Below are positions 1-11,029 of a stretch of DNA of 64,000 bases, one piece after another. The stretch is from Saturnia japonica (taxonomy: Eukaryota; Arthropoda; Insecta; Lepidoptera; Saturniidae): contig CM065322.1 of assembly GCA_033032175.1 (NCBI GenBank), positions 6,758,001-6,822,000 on the forward strand, read 5' to 3'. A program made the position numbers and the translations under genes. The notes beneath the pieces are model-generated. The model searched no databases and was not told the origin of the DNA. It was given only the letters and a program-made list of their open reading frames with translations. Position 1 is the first letter of the stretch. Each line of letters begins with the position of its first letter.

Positions 1-410
1 AATAGATAGAAATTCAACAATTGGTAACAGCAAAAATATTCGGCAATACGGTATTACAATTCTTCGTCTTCCACCATATCATCCTAAACCCTATAAGAAC
101 ATATGTATTTGGAGAATTTAAAAATTAAAGCTTGCTTTACAGAACATGTCGGAAATAATGAAGTTAATAGAAAATTCATTATTTGGTATTTCTAGTGGTA
201 GTGATAAGGAATAATATGTTCAATAAACAAGCATTTACTTAGTTGAGCTGTTCATTTATATTAAATTTGATCAAATAAGATGTAAAAAAATTTCGACGTT
301 ATATAAATAAAATAACTATTAGAATTCTCTTGTGTACTTGTACACTTAACCTCTTAACACGCCCACGTAATCCCTGAATGTATACACGGCTTACGCACTT
401 ATACTTAAAC
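1..410. other. AT-rich intergenic DNA
   Basis: No reading frame, terminal repeat or RNA-like structure that I can support. The composition is AT-rich with short A and T runs. Confidence 0.6.
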
Positions 411-781
411 TAGCTCAATTCAGTTTTCTGCCTACTTCCTACCCCCTAAGTACGATGACGTGATCATTTTGATCTTATATCCGTTTTTAGGTAACCATCT
501 ATTACCTTACTAAATTTCATCAAGATCTGTTCAGCCGTTTAGACGTGAAAGAGCAAAAGTCCCAACAAAAACGACTAAAAATCACTAACTCAATTTAGTT
601 ATCTGCCTACTGCCTACCCCCTAAGAACGATGGCGTGATTATTTATAGCCTATGACCATTTCTAGGTTATCATCTATCACCATACCAAATTTCATCAAAA
701 TCCGTTCAGCCGTTTAGGCGTGAAAGAGGAACAGACAGACAGACAGACAGAGTTACTTTCGCATTTATAATATTAGTATGG
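411..781 (-). repeat. Two-unit tandem repeat inside a Helitron-like repeat
   Basis: Two units of about 174 bp stand head to tail (411-584 and 585-760). Each carries the landmarks CTGCCTACT, CCTACCCCCTAAG, AAATTTCATCAA, GTTCAGCCGTTTAG and CGTGAAAGAG. The second unit ends in a short (CAGA)n microsatellite at about 730-752. It then runs into TTTATAATATTAGTATGGA; read on the minus strand this is TCCATACTAATATTATAAA, the usual 5' start of lepidopteran non-autonomous Helitrons. I infer a minus-strand Helitron 5' part; its 3' end was not found. Confidence 0.55.
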
Positions 782-1099
782 ATGCGTTGAACTGTCTATA
801 CGCATGTAATCAAGCGCTTTTTCTATAGCAAAGATCAACCATAGATTAAAAGTATTAACTAATTGAGCAAGGTAACTTTTTTCATATCATAATATACCAC
901 AGTAAACGAATATTGCATTTTCAAATGTTTTAATAGTCTAGGTCTAGACTCTAGAAAGTAGAGCATAAAGGGATAAACATAGTTTAATGTCTTCATTACA
1001 TAATCGAATGAAAGCCTTCGTGTTTAACGTCTGGTACGTGCACAATGTCAACCTGGCACGCGATACAAAATTCAAAAATAGAACAATTACCGTTCTATT
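782..1099. other. AT-rich DNA, nothing recognised
   Basis: No supported feature. It lies between the Helitron-like repeat and a more GC-rich block. Confidence 0.6.
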
Positions 1100-1700
1100 T
1101 TTTTATATTATTTCAATTTCGCCCCCTGCGGTGAGCGTCCGCTTCACTCAGATTGGCAGAGTGAGTGACGTCCGCTGTCCTTATTGGTCGATAAGATTTG
1201 ACAGATAAAGTCAAGCGGCCCACATAAAAGTCGATGTGTCGTTTCTCGGGCATTTTCAACTTGTAAAAATTTCAAAACGGTATCGCGGTTTAAAAAAAAA
1301 ATACACTATCTGTACAGTCCGTCTGGTCATCGCGTATCTATCACATGGGAATGAAAACATCTGTCGACATTTTGTATCTCGTCTGGGTAGTCTTTTTACG
1401 TGCTCGCACGCATTATGACATGGTAGATGTATTCGTTTTGTTTGAATTGTGTAACAGCGAGGTCGATCGCCTTCGGTCCGTTTCAAACATTGTTACTATC
1501 TCGAGCGTTCCCGAGCCTGACGCGAGGAGAGATATCCTTTCGGACATTATCGACTCCTGCCATTGTAGTACCACTTCACACAATAGGCCCGACCGATGTC
1601 CGATAATGTTACGATTAACTTCACTGTCGTCTGTATCTTTAATCTTCGATAAGCAATTGAAATTTTATACCGTTATAGGTCACTATTAAGTACATCTTCG
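1100..1700. promoter_or_regulatory. GC-richer, CpG-containing block, possible promoter or 5' untranslated region
   Basis: This 600-base stretch is clearly richer in G, C and CpG than its flanks (for example CGAGGTCGATCGCCTTCGG near 1459 and CGTTCCCGAGCCTGACGCGA near 1505). It lies just upstream of the exon-like segment at 2037-2248. It contains a 114-codon open frame (1345-1689), but the translation has no recognisable domain and biased, basic-shadow composition, so I do not call it a gene. A promoter or non-coding first exon of a plus-strand gene is the most economical reading. This is inference; no TATA or Inr was confirmed. Confidence 0.25.
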
Positions 1701-2036
1701 TTATAGTATTCTGCATTAGTTGATTTCTTTCTTTAATTTATTTGAAGACTTCTTTTTTAAAATAAATATTCAGGGATGTAATTAAAAAGAAATTTATTTT
1801 CAACTCGGCCTTAATTTTTATGAGATAAATCTTTAAAATAAATTGTTAAGCGTAATTATATTTTGACGCTCTGACTCCACCATTACTATTAACCATTAAC
1901 CATTACTATAATTGCCAGTTGCATGTCTGGTTGTTAAATATCTATATATGTACATGTATTGTGACTAATTTTCTTTTTCTAAAAAGACCGATCTAACCTT
2001 CAAATAAATTATAAGAAAATAAGATGTTTTTCTCAG

Positions 2037-2248
2037 GGCGCGAGCTCGGCGCAAAGTAAAACCACGTCTTTTTTCCAGGAGGACGATTTTGCTCATTCTC
2101 CCCGTGTATCGAACAAGTTCAGCAGACATGCCTTGCTCTGCAAAAGTGTGGGTTCCAAGATATTTCCACGATGGAGGTTCTCCAAACAGAACTAAAGGTA
2201 TCGCGGAGAACGGTGCCTGTTAGAGACCTTTCATTCTTGAAGCATAAG
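2037..2248 (+). CDS. Exon-like segment with start codon, product unknown
   Basis: A good 3' splice site (ATGTTTTTCTCAG at 2024-2036) precedes 212 bases of higher GC content that end at a consensus 5' splice site (AAG|GTAAGTTT, cut after 2248). An ATG at 2171 opens a 26-codon frame that reaches the donor in phase 0; the peptide begins MEVLQTELKV and ends SFLKHK. The upstream part would be 5' untranslated. I recognise no family from so few residues. A competing frame starting at the acceptor (GASSAQSKTT...) runs 54 codons and stops inside the exon, so the frame choice is not certain. The exon-like segment at 45621-45750 also starts in phase 0, so a join is possible. Further exons were not found. 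Confidence 0.4.
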
Positions 2249-2526
2249 GTAAGTTTAAAAAACTTTATTTAACGTAAAATATGAATATCCTTTATTATAA
2301 TAGTATTCCTATGTTACGAATAATATTATCATAAAAGGTTTTACATAAGAAATAATATGAGGTAAACTTATACCTACTCACATAGTTTTGCATAATGGAT
2401 AGTGATGATCATGTAATCTAATATTGTCTCTTATTTTTCCATTGCTTACATGGGCCTGTAAAAACAAATATTTTCAGTAACTAATTTCCACATACCAGTT
2501 TTACATTACTTTTAATATAAATAATT
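2249..2526. other. Intron-like AT-rich DNA
   Basis: It follows the candidate donor site at 2249. No repeat or coding signal was recognised. Confidence 0.4.
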
Positions 2527-2812
2527 AGCTGTGCCCCACGGTTTCACGCACGGTGTGTCCTCGCACGGTGTGTCCTCGCACGGTGTGTCGACGCACACGT
2601 GTGGCCTACCGTTGTTCTCACTTTCCGTACTTGCCTTCAGCTTGCAAGATTGCTTGACGTTCACGGCTACTGCTCCGCTCTATAAGATCTTAGCGTGAAG
2701 TTATATAACTAATAATTTTCATGAATAAATATGCTATAAAATACAAATAGAATTTTTAAAATCTGACTGTCAGTTTCAGAGTTTAGCGCGTTCAAACAAT
2801 CTCTTGAACTTT
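2527..2812 (-). mobile_element. Non-autonomous Helitron fragment (3' part)
   Basis: Read on the minus strand it ends GAAACCGTGGGGCACAGCTAA, matching the 3' end of the Helitron at 7991-8507 except that CTAG has become CTAA. Upstream it shares GCGGAGCAGTA, GCAATCTTGCAAGCTG and GAGAACAAC with the copies at 17406-17640 and 27480-27809. Three 15-base units (TCGCACGGTGTGTCC type) sit near the 3' end at about 2545-2590, where other copies have none. The 5' end is lost against the next Helitron. Confidence 0.6.
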
Positions 2813-2813
2813 A

Positions 2814-3325
2814 TCTATACTATATTAATATAATAAAGCGGAAGAGATTTTTTTGTTTGGTTGTTTAAACACGCTAATCAATGGAACTACCAGTCGCATT
2901 CGAGAAACTCTTTTTGTATATGATAACAAAACTCACGAGGATTGGTATAGGCTATCTAACATTGGGTTATACCTCTCAGCTAGCCTTAAATATTGAAGCC
3001 CTTCCGAGTTGCTATAACCGCGTGCGCTGGCGTAATGGTTAATAACACGTAAACACAATGTTCTACAAAGTATTAGTCTTTAGTTTATTTTAAAAAAGTT
3101 CGCGGTAGCATGTGCCTATCTCTTATACATAAGTCACAATAAGCCGCTTTGTGACAAACAATTGTTAAAAATTTAAAAGTGATTTATAACCATTATTTTT
3201 AAACATGGCATACTAATTCTTGCAAACAAAAGCTACTTCATCATAAAGACGATTTTATGAAGTTCAATTTTGCTTTTTAAAGCAAGAACATTTATCATAG
3301 GCTTCACGGGTGCAACCGTGGGGAC
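2814..3325 (+). mobile_element. Non-autonomous Helitron, decayed 3' end
   Basis: It begins A|TCTATACTATATTAATA, a typical lepidopteran Helitron start. It then follows the 7991-8507 copy throughout (TTGTTTAAACACGCTAATC, ACCGCGTGCGCTGG, CACAATAAG, AACCATTAT, ACGGGTGCAACCGTGGGG). The terminal CACAGCTAG is missing; the match stops at GGGGACC. It has no coding capacity. It abuts the minus-strand copy at 2527-2812, giving a tail-to-tail arrangement of the two 5' sides. Confidence 0.65.
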
Positions 3326-4000
3326 CAATTAACTTAAGTTACTTAATCTTTGCGTAATGAATATTGGGATTACTTCCCGAAATCTAATATTCTCTCACTT
3401 CCCCTTGTTTTGTTACATTAGGTCCATGTAAAGAAAAATTTATTATATTCAGTTAAAAATATTTACAGTTTTACATAGTTTTTATATATATAATGGGGAG
3501 TATATACGTTTTATTAAGAAATTAGTGGTTAACTCTGCATAGAACTGGCCAGTGGCCATATGTCTGTCGAAAAGGACGTCATATTGTAGAACTTAATCTA
3601 AGCAGTCCATTTGTTGTTAACTTTGTTTTCGATAATAAAAAATAGAGCTTAGCAATCCGTCTGGTACTTAAATAAGCGGGCACAGCGTACGAGCGCACAT
3701 TCACTGTACAAATATACGATCCGCCTCGACGCGACGCACAACGTGAATCGATCAGTCTAACGAGACGATAATTGACAGAATTACTCGGACAATAATCTGT
3801 GGATTCTTTGCTGTAGGTACATATCACTTACATTTCGACATACAATGTATTAGATCACTATTTTTACTCATTTTCATTATATTATCTAAGAAATTTATTG
3901 CTTGTAGAACGTCGTAGACGGTTTTGATTTTACCGTATTGTTTCTAACAAACATAGAGTTAAATGTTCAGTATGAATGGAAGTTTACAAAAGTTTATTTT
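3326..4000. other. Intergenic DNA
   Basis: A moderately GC-rich patch at about 3670-3780 has several CpGs. No convincing gene, splice pair or repeat family was recognised. Confidence 0.5.
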
Positions 4001-4215
4001 TTATACAACTAGGATGGCAAACAAGCATACGGCCCGCCTGATGGTAAGCTGTAATACCATAGATATCACTAGCGTGTTGATGAACTTGAGCCCCCCACCC
4101 TAAGTGTCTCCGGAAACCCTACCGATCGCAGGAACACAACACAAGGCTATTTAGCAGCGATCTTCTATAAGGGGGTAGGTATTCCACCAGTGGGGCTGTC
4201 CCAAGTAGACATAAA
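4001..4215 (+). repeat. Interspersed repeat, 'CGCCTGATGGTAAGCTG' family
   Basis: It contains GCCTGATGGTAAGCTG, TAATACCATAGATA, CACTAGCGTGTTG, AGGAACACAACACAAGG and GGGGCTGTCCCAAGTAGA in this order. The same order is found at 58745-59015, and partly at 63735-63912. Many lepidopteran genomes carry repeats of this wording. No coding capacity. Confidence 0.6.
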
Positions 4216-5690
4216 TATTCAAAGACATTTCATTTCATTTCAATGACATAACATATCGACAAACAGACATACAAAGTATAAGTAAAAGTATAATTACCAT
4301 AAATAAGTATAGATTAAATTAATCATAAAACATATTTTTTAAATATATAAATTATGAATTTAAAGTGTTTATGTAAAAGAAGGCTTTCTCAGTAGGAGTC
4401 CAGGCGGTAATAGGTTCCGGATGTCAGTGAATTATTTACAATATTAAAAATCATAAACTGATCAACCGCATTATTCTCCTATAATTGGCGGATAAATAAG
4501 ATCTTTCCAACGTCTAACAGCTTCGTGTCTTTTGTGGTTAAATATAACATTTAAAATGATGGAACATTGACGAATTTCCATTTTTAACCACTTCAAGAGT
4601 ACGTTGTTTGATAATATATACATACTTACTTATAACTTCGTTAACTGGTCGAACTAGCCATCGTTTATTTAATTTTTTTACCTTCATTGATTATATTCTG
4701 ATTATGTTTTCATCTATACATTTTTTTCCAATTTACAATTTAGTTTTGTGCTTCGTAGAAATCAGGCTAAACTAGATTTGACAATTATTACGTTACACTA
4801 GGTAAATTTGGCACACGTTAACTCCAAAATAAGAGGAGCAATGAGAAAGTACTAGGTATTTTACGTAATATTTCCTATTGAACTATAACTGACAAAAAGA
4901 AGTCTAGCGTTTCTTGAGCCACTGACTTATCTATTGAGTGATATAAATTCATCGCACACAGTAGTAGGTACTGATAAAGAGGAATGTGAGAATTTAACGC
5001 GATTTATTAAATCCTCTTTCTGCAACTATACTAGCTGTCAGCACATTACTGAAATATCGACTAGGTACTTACTTTATAACCGTAAATTTCTATTAAAGGT
5101 AACACAGCATATATTAAATAATATTTTTATTTTAAGTGCCAGACATGACGTGTATTTTACTTTAATTTTTTTAACAAATTCAATTTAAGGAATCAAATAT
5201 CTTTACAGCATCAGTGTTATCATTATCACAAAGCCAATGTCATCTAGTGTAACAAACAAATTTCTATCACTTCGTTAAATCCTATTTTGAAGTGAAAAGT
5301 TCTTTAGTACCATTGTGATTTAAAAGGCCATAAAACGATGAAGCTACACTAAAAAGAGACAAACACATATATTGGATTGATTTAGCCTGCGGGAGAATGA
5401 GATAGAATACAATATACACGGTTAATGCAAGTCCTGATTTTCACGACTACGTTCATCGTCAAATTGGCCTAGCGATGTAACGAACATACTTGTACGCATT
5501 GTTGTATGTACAGTGCGAGAGGTCGATAGTTCCGAGTCCCGCTGATTTTGGATTATTAAAAAGACATTTTAAAGTGGATGTTTTTGTTTTCTGAAGGTTT
5601 ACTGCACACGTTTTTTTTTATTATGGTAAGTTAAATAATTTAAATATAGAAAATATATTTGTTGTTATTAAAGAATCACATTATAATTTT
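4216..5690. other. AT-rich intergenic DNA
   Basis: Nothing supported. A stretch near 5505-5545 (GGTCGATAGTTCCGAGTCCCG) resembles a tRNA-type B box, so it may be a decayed SINE head, but no A box was seen. Confidence 0.5.
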
Positions 5691-5840
5691 ATTTTTGTCG
5701 GTATATGTTTTAGCGTTGTGGCCACAGTCTCACCTGTTCTGAAGTGACGATGTGGCCCTCGATGGTAGCACGCTTAGCCTAGTGGAAGACTGGCTTTAAA
5801 GTGCTGCTGCTGGAATACACCTACTTATAGGTTAGGTAAC
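5691..5840 (-). repeat. SINE-like repeat S1, inverted partial copy
   Basis: The minus strand reads ACCTATAAGTAGGTGTATTCC ... AGCCAGTCTTCCACTAGGCTA ... ATCGTCACTTCAGAACAG ... TGTGGCCACAACGC, which is the 3' half of repeat S1 seen on the plus strand at 5925-6125. The two copies face each other across about 90 bases and form a potential long hairpin. Confidence 0.65.
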
Positions 5841-5924
5841 TTTACATTATTGCCGCTTACAACGTATATGTTTTAGATTGTCTTAACGAAACATAATCAT
5901 GTGGTTTTGCTGTATTTTGTAAGC

Positions 5925-6125
5925 AGTTATATCGTGATGGAACCATAACATGGTGTTAGGGCTTTTTCTAATGCCCGCCTGGATAACTACTTTAAGTTGA
6001 AAATCAGTCGCCAAGCACCAATAGGTGTATTCCGGCAACTACACTTGAGAGCCAGTCTTCCACTAGGCTACATCGTCACTTAAGATCAGTTGTGATTGTG
6101 GCCACAACACTAAACCTATATTTAA
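5925..6125 (+). repeat. SINE-like repeat S1, partial copy
   Basis: It runs GTGATGGAACCATAACATGG, TTTTTCTAATGCCCGCCTGG, AAGTTGAAAATCAGTCGCC, CCAATAGGTGTATTCCGGC, GCCAGTCTTCCACTAGGC and ATTGTGGCCACAACACTAAACC. The same string of landmarks occurs at 20318-20610 and 45866-46085; those copies keep a tRNA-like head with a GTTCGAATCC B box. Confidence 0.65.
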
Positions 6126-6490
6126 CAACTTAAGAAAATAGGCTTCCGTGCAATGTATTATAAAGGTTATATTTGTATAAAATGAAAAATTCAGTCGTAT
6201 CGGTAGCGTATCGGATCGACGTTCGAAAACGTCACGCGCGCAGTTTATTGCGAGCGGTCACGTTTTACGAACGGGAACGGTAGCCGGTTTTGGTCGATAT
6301 ATGGTAATATCGATAACACATAACGCAGGATTCTAGAAATATATAAATATACTACCCGACCCGTGCGAATTTTTCGCACATTCTGGAATGTAAATAATCT
6401 AACAGCTATCATGTTAATTACACAGATTGTTATGGCGCCTTTTACAATTTAAATGAATATGTTTTTATTCAATTTTTTTTAACGAAAACA
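6126..6490. other. GC-richer intergenic patch
   Basis: Bases 6190-6330 are CpG-rich (TCGGATCGACGTTCGAAAAC, GTCACGCGCGCAG). I see no open frame or splice sites, so a regulatory role is only a possibility. Confidence 0.3.
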
Positions 6491-6492
6491 TG

Positions 6493-6745
6493 AATTACCC
6501 GACTTCGAAAAATGTGGGATATATTTTTCGAGTGTGTGTATGTATGTCTATTTCTTTGGCACACTCTGTAGCTTAAACGGTTTGAAGGATTTTAGCATAC
6601 GTTAGGTATTCGTCTTAGTTGTGGGAATAACATAGGCTATATAATAACTAATAAGTACGACGTCTGGGAATCAAATAAAAAGCAAAAATATATTTTTTTT
6701 TTGTCAAATGTTTTTGATGCAGTCGAGTTTTTTATTTACTTTTAA
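6493..6745. repeat. MITE-like repeat, CCCGACT...AGTCGGG family
   Basis: It starts TTACCCGACTTCGAAAAA and ends GCAGTCGAGTTTTTT. Inside are TATTTCTTTGGCACACT, GGGAATAACATAGGCT and ACGACGTCTGGGAATCAAAT. The copy at 38975-39200 has the same order and cleaner short terminal inverted repeats (CCCGACTGC / GCAGTCGGG). Non-coding. Confidence 0.6.
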
Positions 6746-7990
6746 ATAATTTAGCTTGTTTTAACTATTTTTAAAGTATTTTGCCAATGACGATAACGGT
6801 AGAAAAATATATTAATTTCGACATAGCCCATATCATAATTACTCCAAGATCAAATTTGAAAAAGTTATCTGCATATGATACTTTATGATAAACAAATTAT
6901 GTAGGTACAACAATGGAGATTATGAATAAATCAATATTTTGAAATAATTAATATATAGTACTGCAAAACAATTTATAGGACGCGGTGAAAATTGAAGGTT
7001 AGTTTAAGCTTTAATTTGACACATAAAAATAGTCAATATTATTGTTCATGTAAGATAACTACCCACCCAACAGATGTTCTCCTCATTCACTTATCATACG
7101 TACACGTAAAGGTGTTAAAGAAAATAGAGATTTATCGATAAATTTCTGACATACCACGGTACGTGCCTAAAACAAAGACTTCTGAGTTCATGGGAAAATC
7201 ACTGGGGCTTTTTAAAATCTAGCTAACAACTAAGCTTGGTGGTATGCCCATATTCATGTATGTACTATGATGGAATTACCACATTATTCTCATGGCTTCG
7301 CTGTAATTTTTATGGTGCATTTCCTATTTGGGTTGGAACATAAATTTTATGGACCTTTCCCTTCTCTGAACACAATACATTTTCCTCGTAAAATAAGTTT
7401 AAAGATACATAATAAATAAGATCTCGCGGTCTCCTATCACTCTTATTTGTTCTATATTTAATTTTTTATTATAACACCCTGTTCCTTCAAGAATAGATAG
7501 AGCTGATTAGCGTATATTTTTCTTTCCATAATTTCATAGGAATTATTCTTTTTGCGTCTACGTTAATTCTTATATTATATTAATTATAAAATAAGACGCT
7601 GTAGAGTTTAAATTATTATTATAACGAAAGTGTATCGTAGATACACACATATATACATAGTGTATATTCAATAAAAATGATGTACTTTTTTGGCGTAACA
7701 AAACAAAAATAGCTCCAAAATTTTTATCCCGCGTGTCAACAACATGATGAAGTTAGCCATCAGTGATAATATTATGTGAATTTATTTTACGGACTTTTTT
7801 TAATAGTGTAAGAATAATTTAACTACATATGTATAATTTTTTTTAGACAATAAAAATGTAAGTAAAATGAATACACGTCATTGTTGGCTAACTTCATCAT
7901 GTTGGACTTCCGTCACATGATGCGAGCGTAGTTCTCAATTTTACCCTCTACTAAACGCGCCAAAAGAAGTATCACTTCAAAAAGGTACAA
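6746..7990. other. AT-rich intergenic DNA
   Basis: No supported gene or repeat. A short direct repeat of GTTAGCCATCA / GTTGGCTAACTTCATCATG type flanks 7740-7910 but is too weak to name. Confidence 0.5.
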
Positions 7991-8507
7991 TATATACTAA
8001 TATAATAAAGCGAAAGAGTTTTTTGTTTGTTTGTTTAAACACGCTAATCTCTGGAAGCTCTTGAGATCTCTTGAAATCTCTGGAGGCTATAACTCTATGT
8101 TAGCCTTCAATAATGATCTTTATTACGTAAGTCGGAATCCCGAACTGCTTTATCCGCGTGCGCTGGTGTAATCGTTAAATATCCGGAGATACAATACTTA
8201 TGCCACAATAAGGTATTATGTGACAAAGATTTGTTCAAAATTAAAAAGTGATATATAACCATTATGTTTAGACATGGCATTTTAATCCTTACGAACAAAA
8301 GCTAAATTTCATAAAGACAATTTTATGAAATTAAATTTTGCTCTTTAAAGCATGTTATTTGGACACATAGTTAAGGAGATAATGAAACATTAAAATAATT
8401 TGTACTTGCGGGAAGAACAATTAATTATGATAGACTACAGGGGTGCAGTTGCGGTGCGGTGTTTATCTCATAAAATTAACACGGGTGAAACCGTGGGGCA
8501 CAGCTAG
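7991..8507 (+). mobile_element. Non-autonomous Helitron, both ends visible
   Basis: The element opens TATATACTAATATAATAAAG after an A. It closes with a short hairpin (CACGG-GTGAAA-CCGTG at about 8480-8494), then GGGCACAG and CTAG (8504-8507), followed by T. That is the Helitron 3' rule: hairpin close to CTRR, insertion between A and T, no target duplication. Its 517 bases hold no Rep or helicase frame, so movement would depend on enzymes from elsewhere. The copy at 2814-3325 matches over nearly the full length. Confidence 0.75.
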
Positions 8508-10017
8508 TAAACAATATTTTGAAGTTTTAAGAATTTGTCCACAATTAACACGGAATGTAAATTGTTAAAACTTCAAAGTTAAATTATAATACAAAAGTGA
8601 AGTGAAAATATAAACAGCGATAAATAATTCTACAGGTAACAATGCTACTAGTGCAATTAATTTACATATCTAATCACAATAGCAGCGAAATCGTGAGTGA
8701 TTACCGATTTTGCTAGTTTTGATTTTAGTGTATTATAAATATTTGCTTTGGCAGTCTGGTACCGTGATATTTCTCTTGATTTGTTGATTATACGCGTAAA
8801 TTCTTAGTTCCTACGTAGTAAAATTATTTTCTTAACGTGTGGATCCTACAGCAGAAGGGAGCCTCATGGTTATTAGCCACACCAGAAGTGGCTGGTGTCA
8901 TCTCTAGGATGTTGGGTTACCATACCCAAACTGGGCGTCGTTTTCATCGTTCATAGCTTTTCAGGAGCCATGCCCGTGGTCGGATTAATTCAGTGCGGAG
9001 CCTGTAGCAACAATGAGAACAAATGTAGAGATATCATTAAAAAAGTTGTCCACCGTAACATGTTTATGTGAGAAAATTTAAAAACATTAAACAAAATAGT
9101 TGTAGATACATATATTTTATTTTCTATTTTTTTATATATAATCTATAACCCCTAGATACGCCAATGACCAAACCGGGTAATCATTTTTCTGGTATGCTAG
9201 TGCCCAGTTTCCCTAGTTTCATTATGAAAATCCTAACAATTTTTTTTTTATTAGTCTGCAACTTTGGTCATCGTTTGAATAGGATCCGGACAAGAATAAA
9301 GTATAATGAACTGTAAATAAAGTTTTTTTACATAAAATTCTAAAATATGTTCTTAAAAGACAATAGTATGTGTGGTATACGTTTTAAGACGTTATCAACT
9401 AGCTTTTGCCCACGACTTCATTCCCGTTGTCTTCTTGTTGAAAATTCTAAGCTCAAAGTTAACGTAAACGGCACGTGTTCGAAATTGCGAACGAAATAAT
9501 ATATTATGAAGTAATAAGTTATAAATATGTAATGCGCTAAACTAAATACCGGGACGTTGATAAATTGCCAAACTAGATCTCGTTACCGGACTGAACGTTT
9601 AGTATTCATAAATTTTATGTAAACGCACATTGGCGGTTCATTTTACGACACACGTGCATTTCATAAGGTCTTTATGATCCCATCATAATAATATGTTCAA
9701 GTACCTACCTATAACGTTTAATTTATAAAATTACGTAATACTATAAGAGATATATTGTCGCTTAACATGTAAAAGCCAGAACATTTATTGCTGGGTGCTA
9801 GAGCACACTACAGTGGTGTCCGACTGAGTCGCGATTAGGGCTTTTCTCGGAGTAATTGACTCGGGAGTCTCGCAGACAAGATTGAAAGATTAATTGAAAA
9901 GATTGAATAATTAATTTTGGAAACTTAAGGCAAAATATTTTAGGAGTTGGCAACCATTACCATCACATTCCTGTCAGTCAGAAAATCAGTAATACTGACC
10001 ATTTTTAACACAGAATG
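8508..10017. other. Intergenic DNA with one unclassified GC-richer block
   Basis: Bases 8840-9030 are GC-richer (CCACACCAGAAGTGGCTGG, GGTTACCATACCCAAACTGG) and may be an old repeat. I could not place them. The rest is AT-rich without supported features. Confidence 0.4.
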
Positions 10018-10175
10018 TCCATACCAACATTATAAATGCGAAAGTAACTCTATTTGTCTGTTACGTTTTCACGCCTACACCGCTCAACCAATTTTTATGA
10101 ATTTTGGTATAGAGATAGATTGGACCTTGGGAAAGGACATAGGGTACTCTTTGTAGGAAAATAAAACTTTAAGGG
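10018..10175 (+). mobile_element. Helitron-like 5' end fragment
   Basis: It begins TCCATACCAACATTATAAA and TGCGAAAGTAACTCTATTTG. This is the reverse complement, in wording, of the repeat that ends at 781, and the standard opening of a lepidopteran Helitron subgroup. It continues TTTTCACGCCTACACCGC before losing similarity. The 3' end was not found. Confidence 0.55.
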
Positions 10176-11029
10176 TAAAAAATAGGAAATGAAAGTATGT
10201 AAGAGGGAAATATCAGCTTCCAAGACGACTGCTTTGTTGATTTATTATGAGTATGTGCAGTAATTATGAAATGACAGCGTTGTTAACGTCAACAAGTTCG
10301 TTGGTTTATTGACATTGTTATACTTATTATGAGATGTATTGTATTTCTAATAATTGCCTATTAAATGATAGTCCAGTATTCTTTTTAAAATTGGCTGAAG
10401 TGTTTTTAAACTGTTTAACTACGCAGTACGGCATAATGACTGTTTTATTTTATGACGCTGTCAAACCGCGGCTCGCGGGGTTTATGTATTCTAAGCGATA
10501 TACCTATTGTAAATTACCTGGATTATACAGTTTTGCTACAAGTGAATTATTTCATTGTGTTATTCCACATGTGGTGAAAAAAAAACTTGGGTGAAAGTTT
10601 GTATGAAGAACCCATTCATATTTATGCTTTTGGTAAGAAAGGAATAAAAGGGGTTTCACGTTTTTCAAAAAACCTTCCCGCAGGCCGGTACAATAAGGTA
10701 AGATTTTAATTATTTTTAAAGTTTTGTTAGAACGGTTAATGTGTTGGATTCATATTGGTATATAATGACAATACCATACAAACAGTGATAAACCCACCTA
10801 TGATTTTCTTTTGGTTTGTCGTGTTCCGAAATCAGCCGGTGCATATGCAGTAATATAGCGGGGTGCTAGGGATTGTGACCACAATACACATAGTTATAAA
10901 CCCGTTTGTGATTTTCTTTTGTTTTTTTTTATATTAATAAATCTGTAGTCCTGTCTGTGCTTTTAATATTTTTTCAAAATTTCCTGATACGCATATTATA
11001 TGAACGATACTGATCATGAATATGCCATT
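10176..11029. other. Intergenic DNA with a short direct repeat
   Basis: ATAAACCCACCTATGATTTT at about 10789 recurs as ATAAACCCGTTTGTGATTTT at about 10895, with the block GCGGGGTGCTAGGGATTGTG between them. This looks like remnant repeat DNA. No gene is supported. Confidence 0.4.

Noticed and set aside
411..760. Possible CRISPR-like repeats
   Set aside because: Only two long diverged units without spacers, in a eukaryotic context. It is a tandem duplication in a repeat.
1345..1689. 114-codon plus-strand open frame
   Set aside because: No domain, odd composition, no splice context. An overlapping minus-strand frame is also open. More likely part of a CpG-rich non-coding block.
5505..5545. tRNA-like B box
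   Set aside because: No A box or cloverleaf, so neither a tRNA gene nor a complete SINE can be supported.
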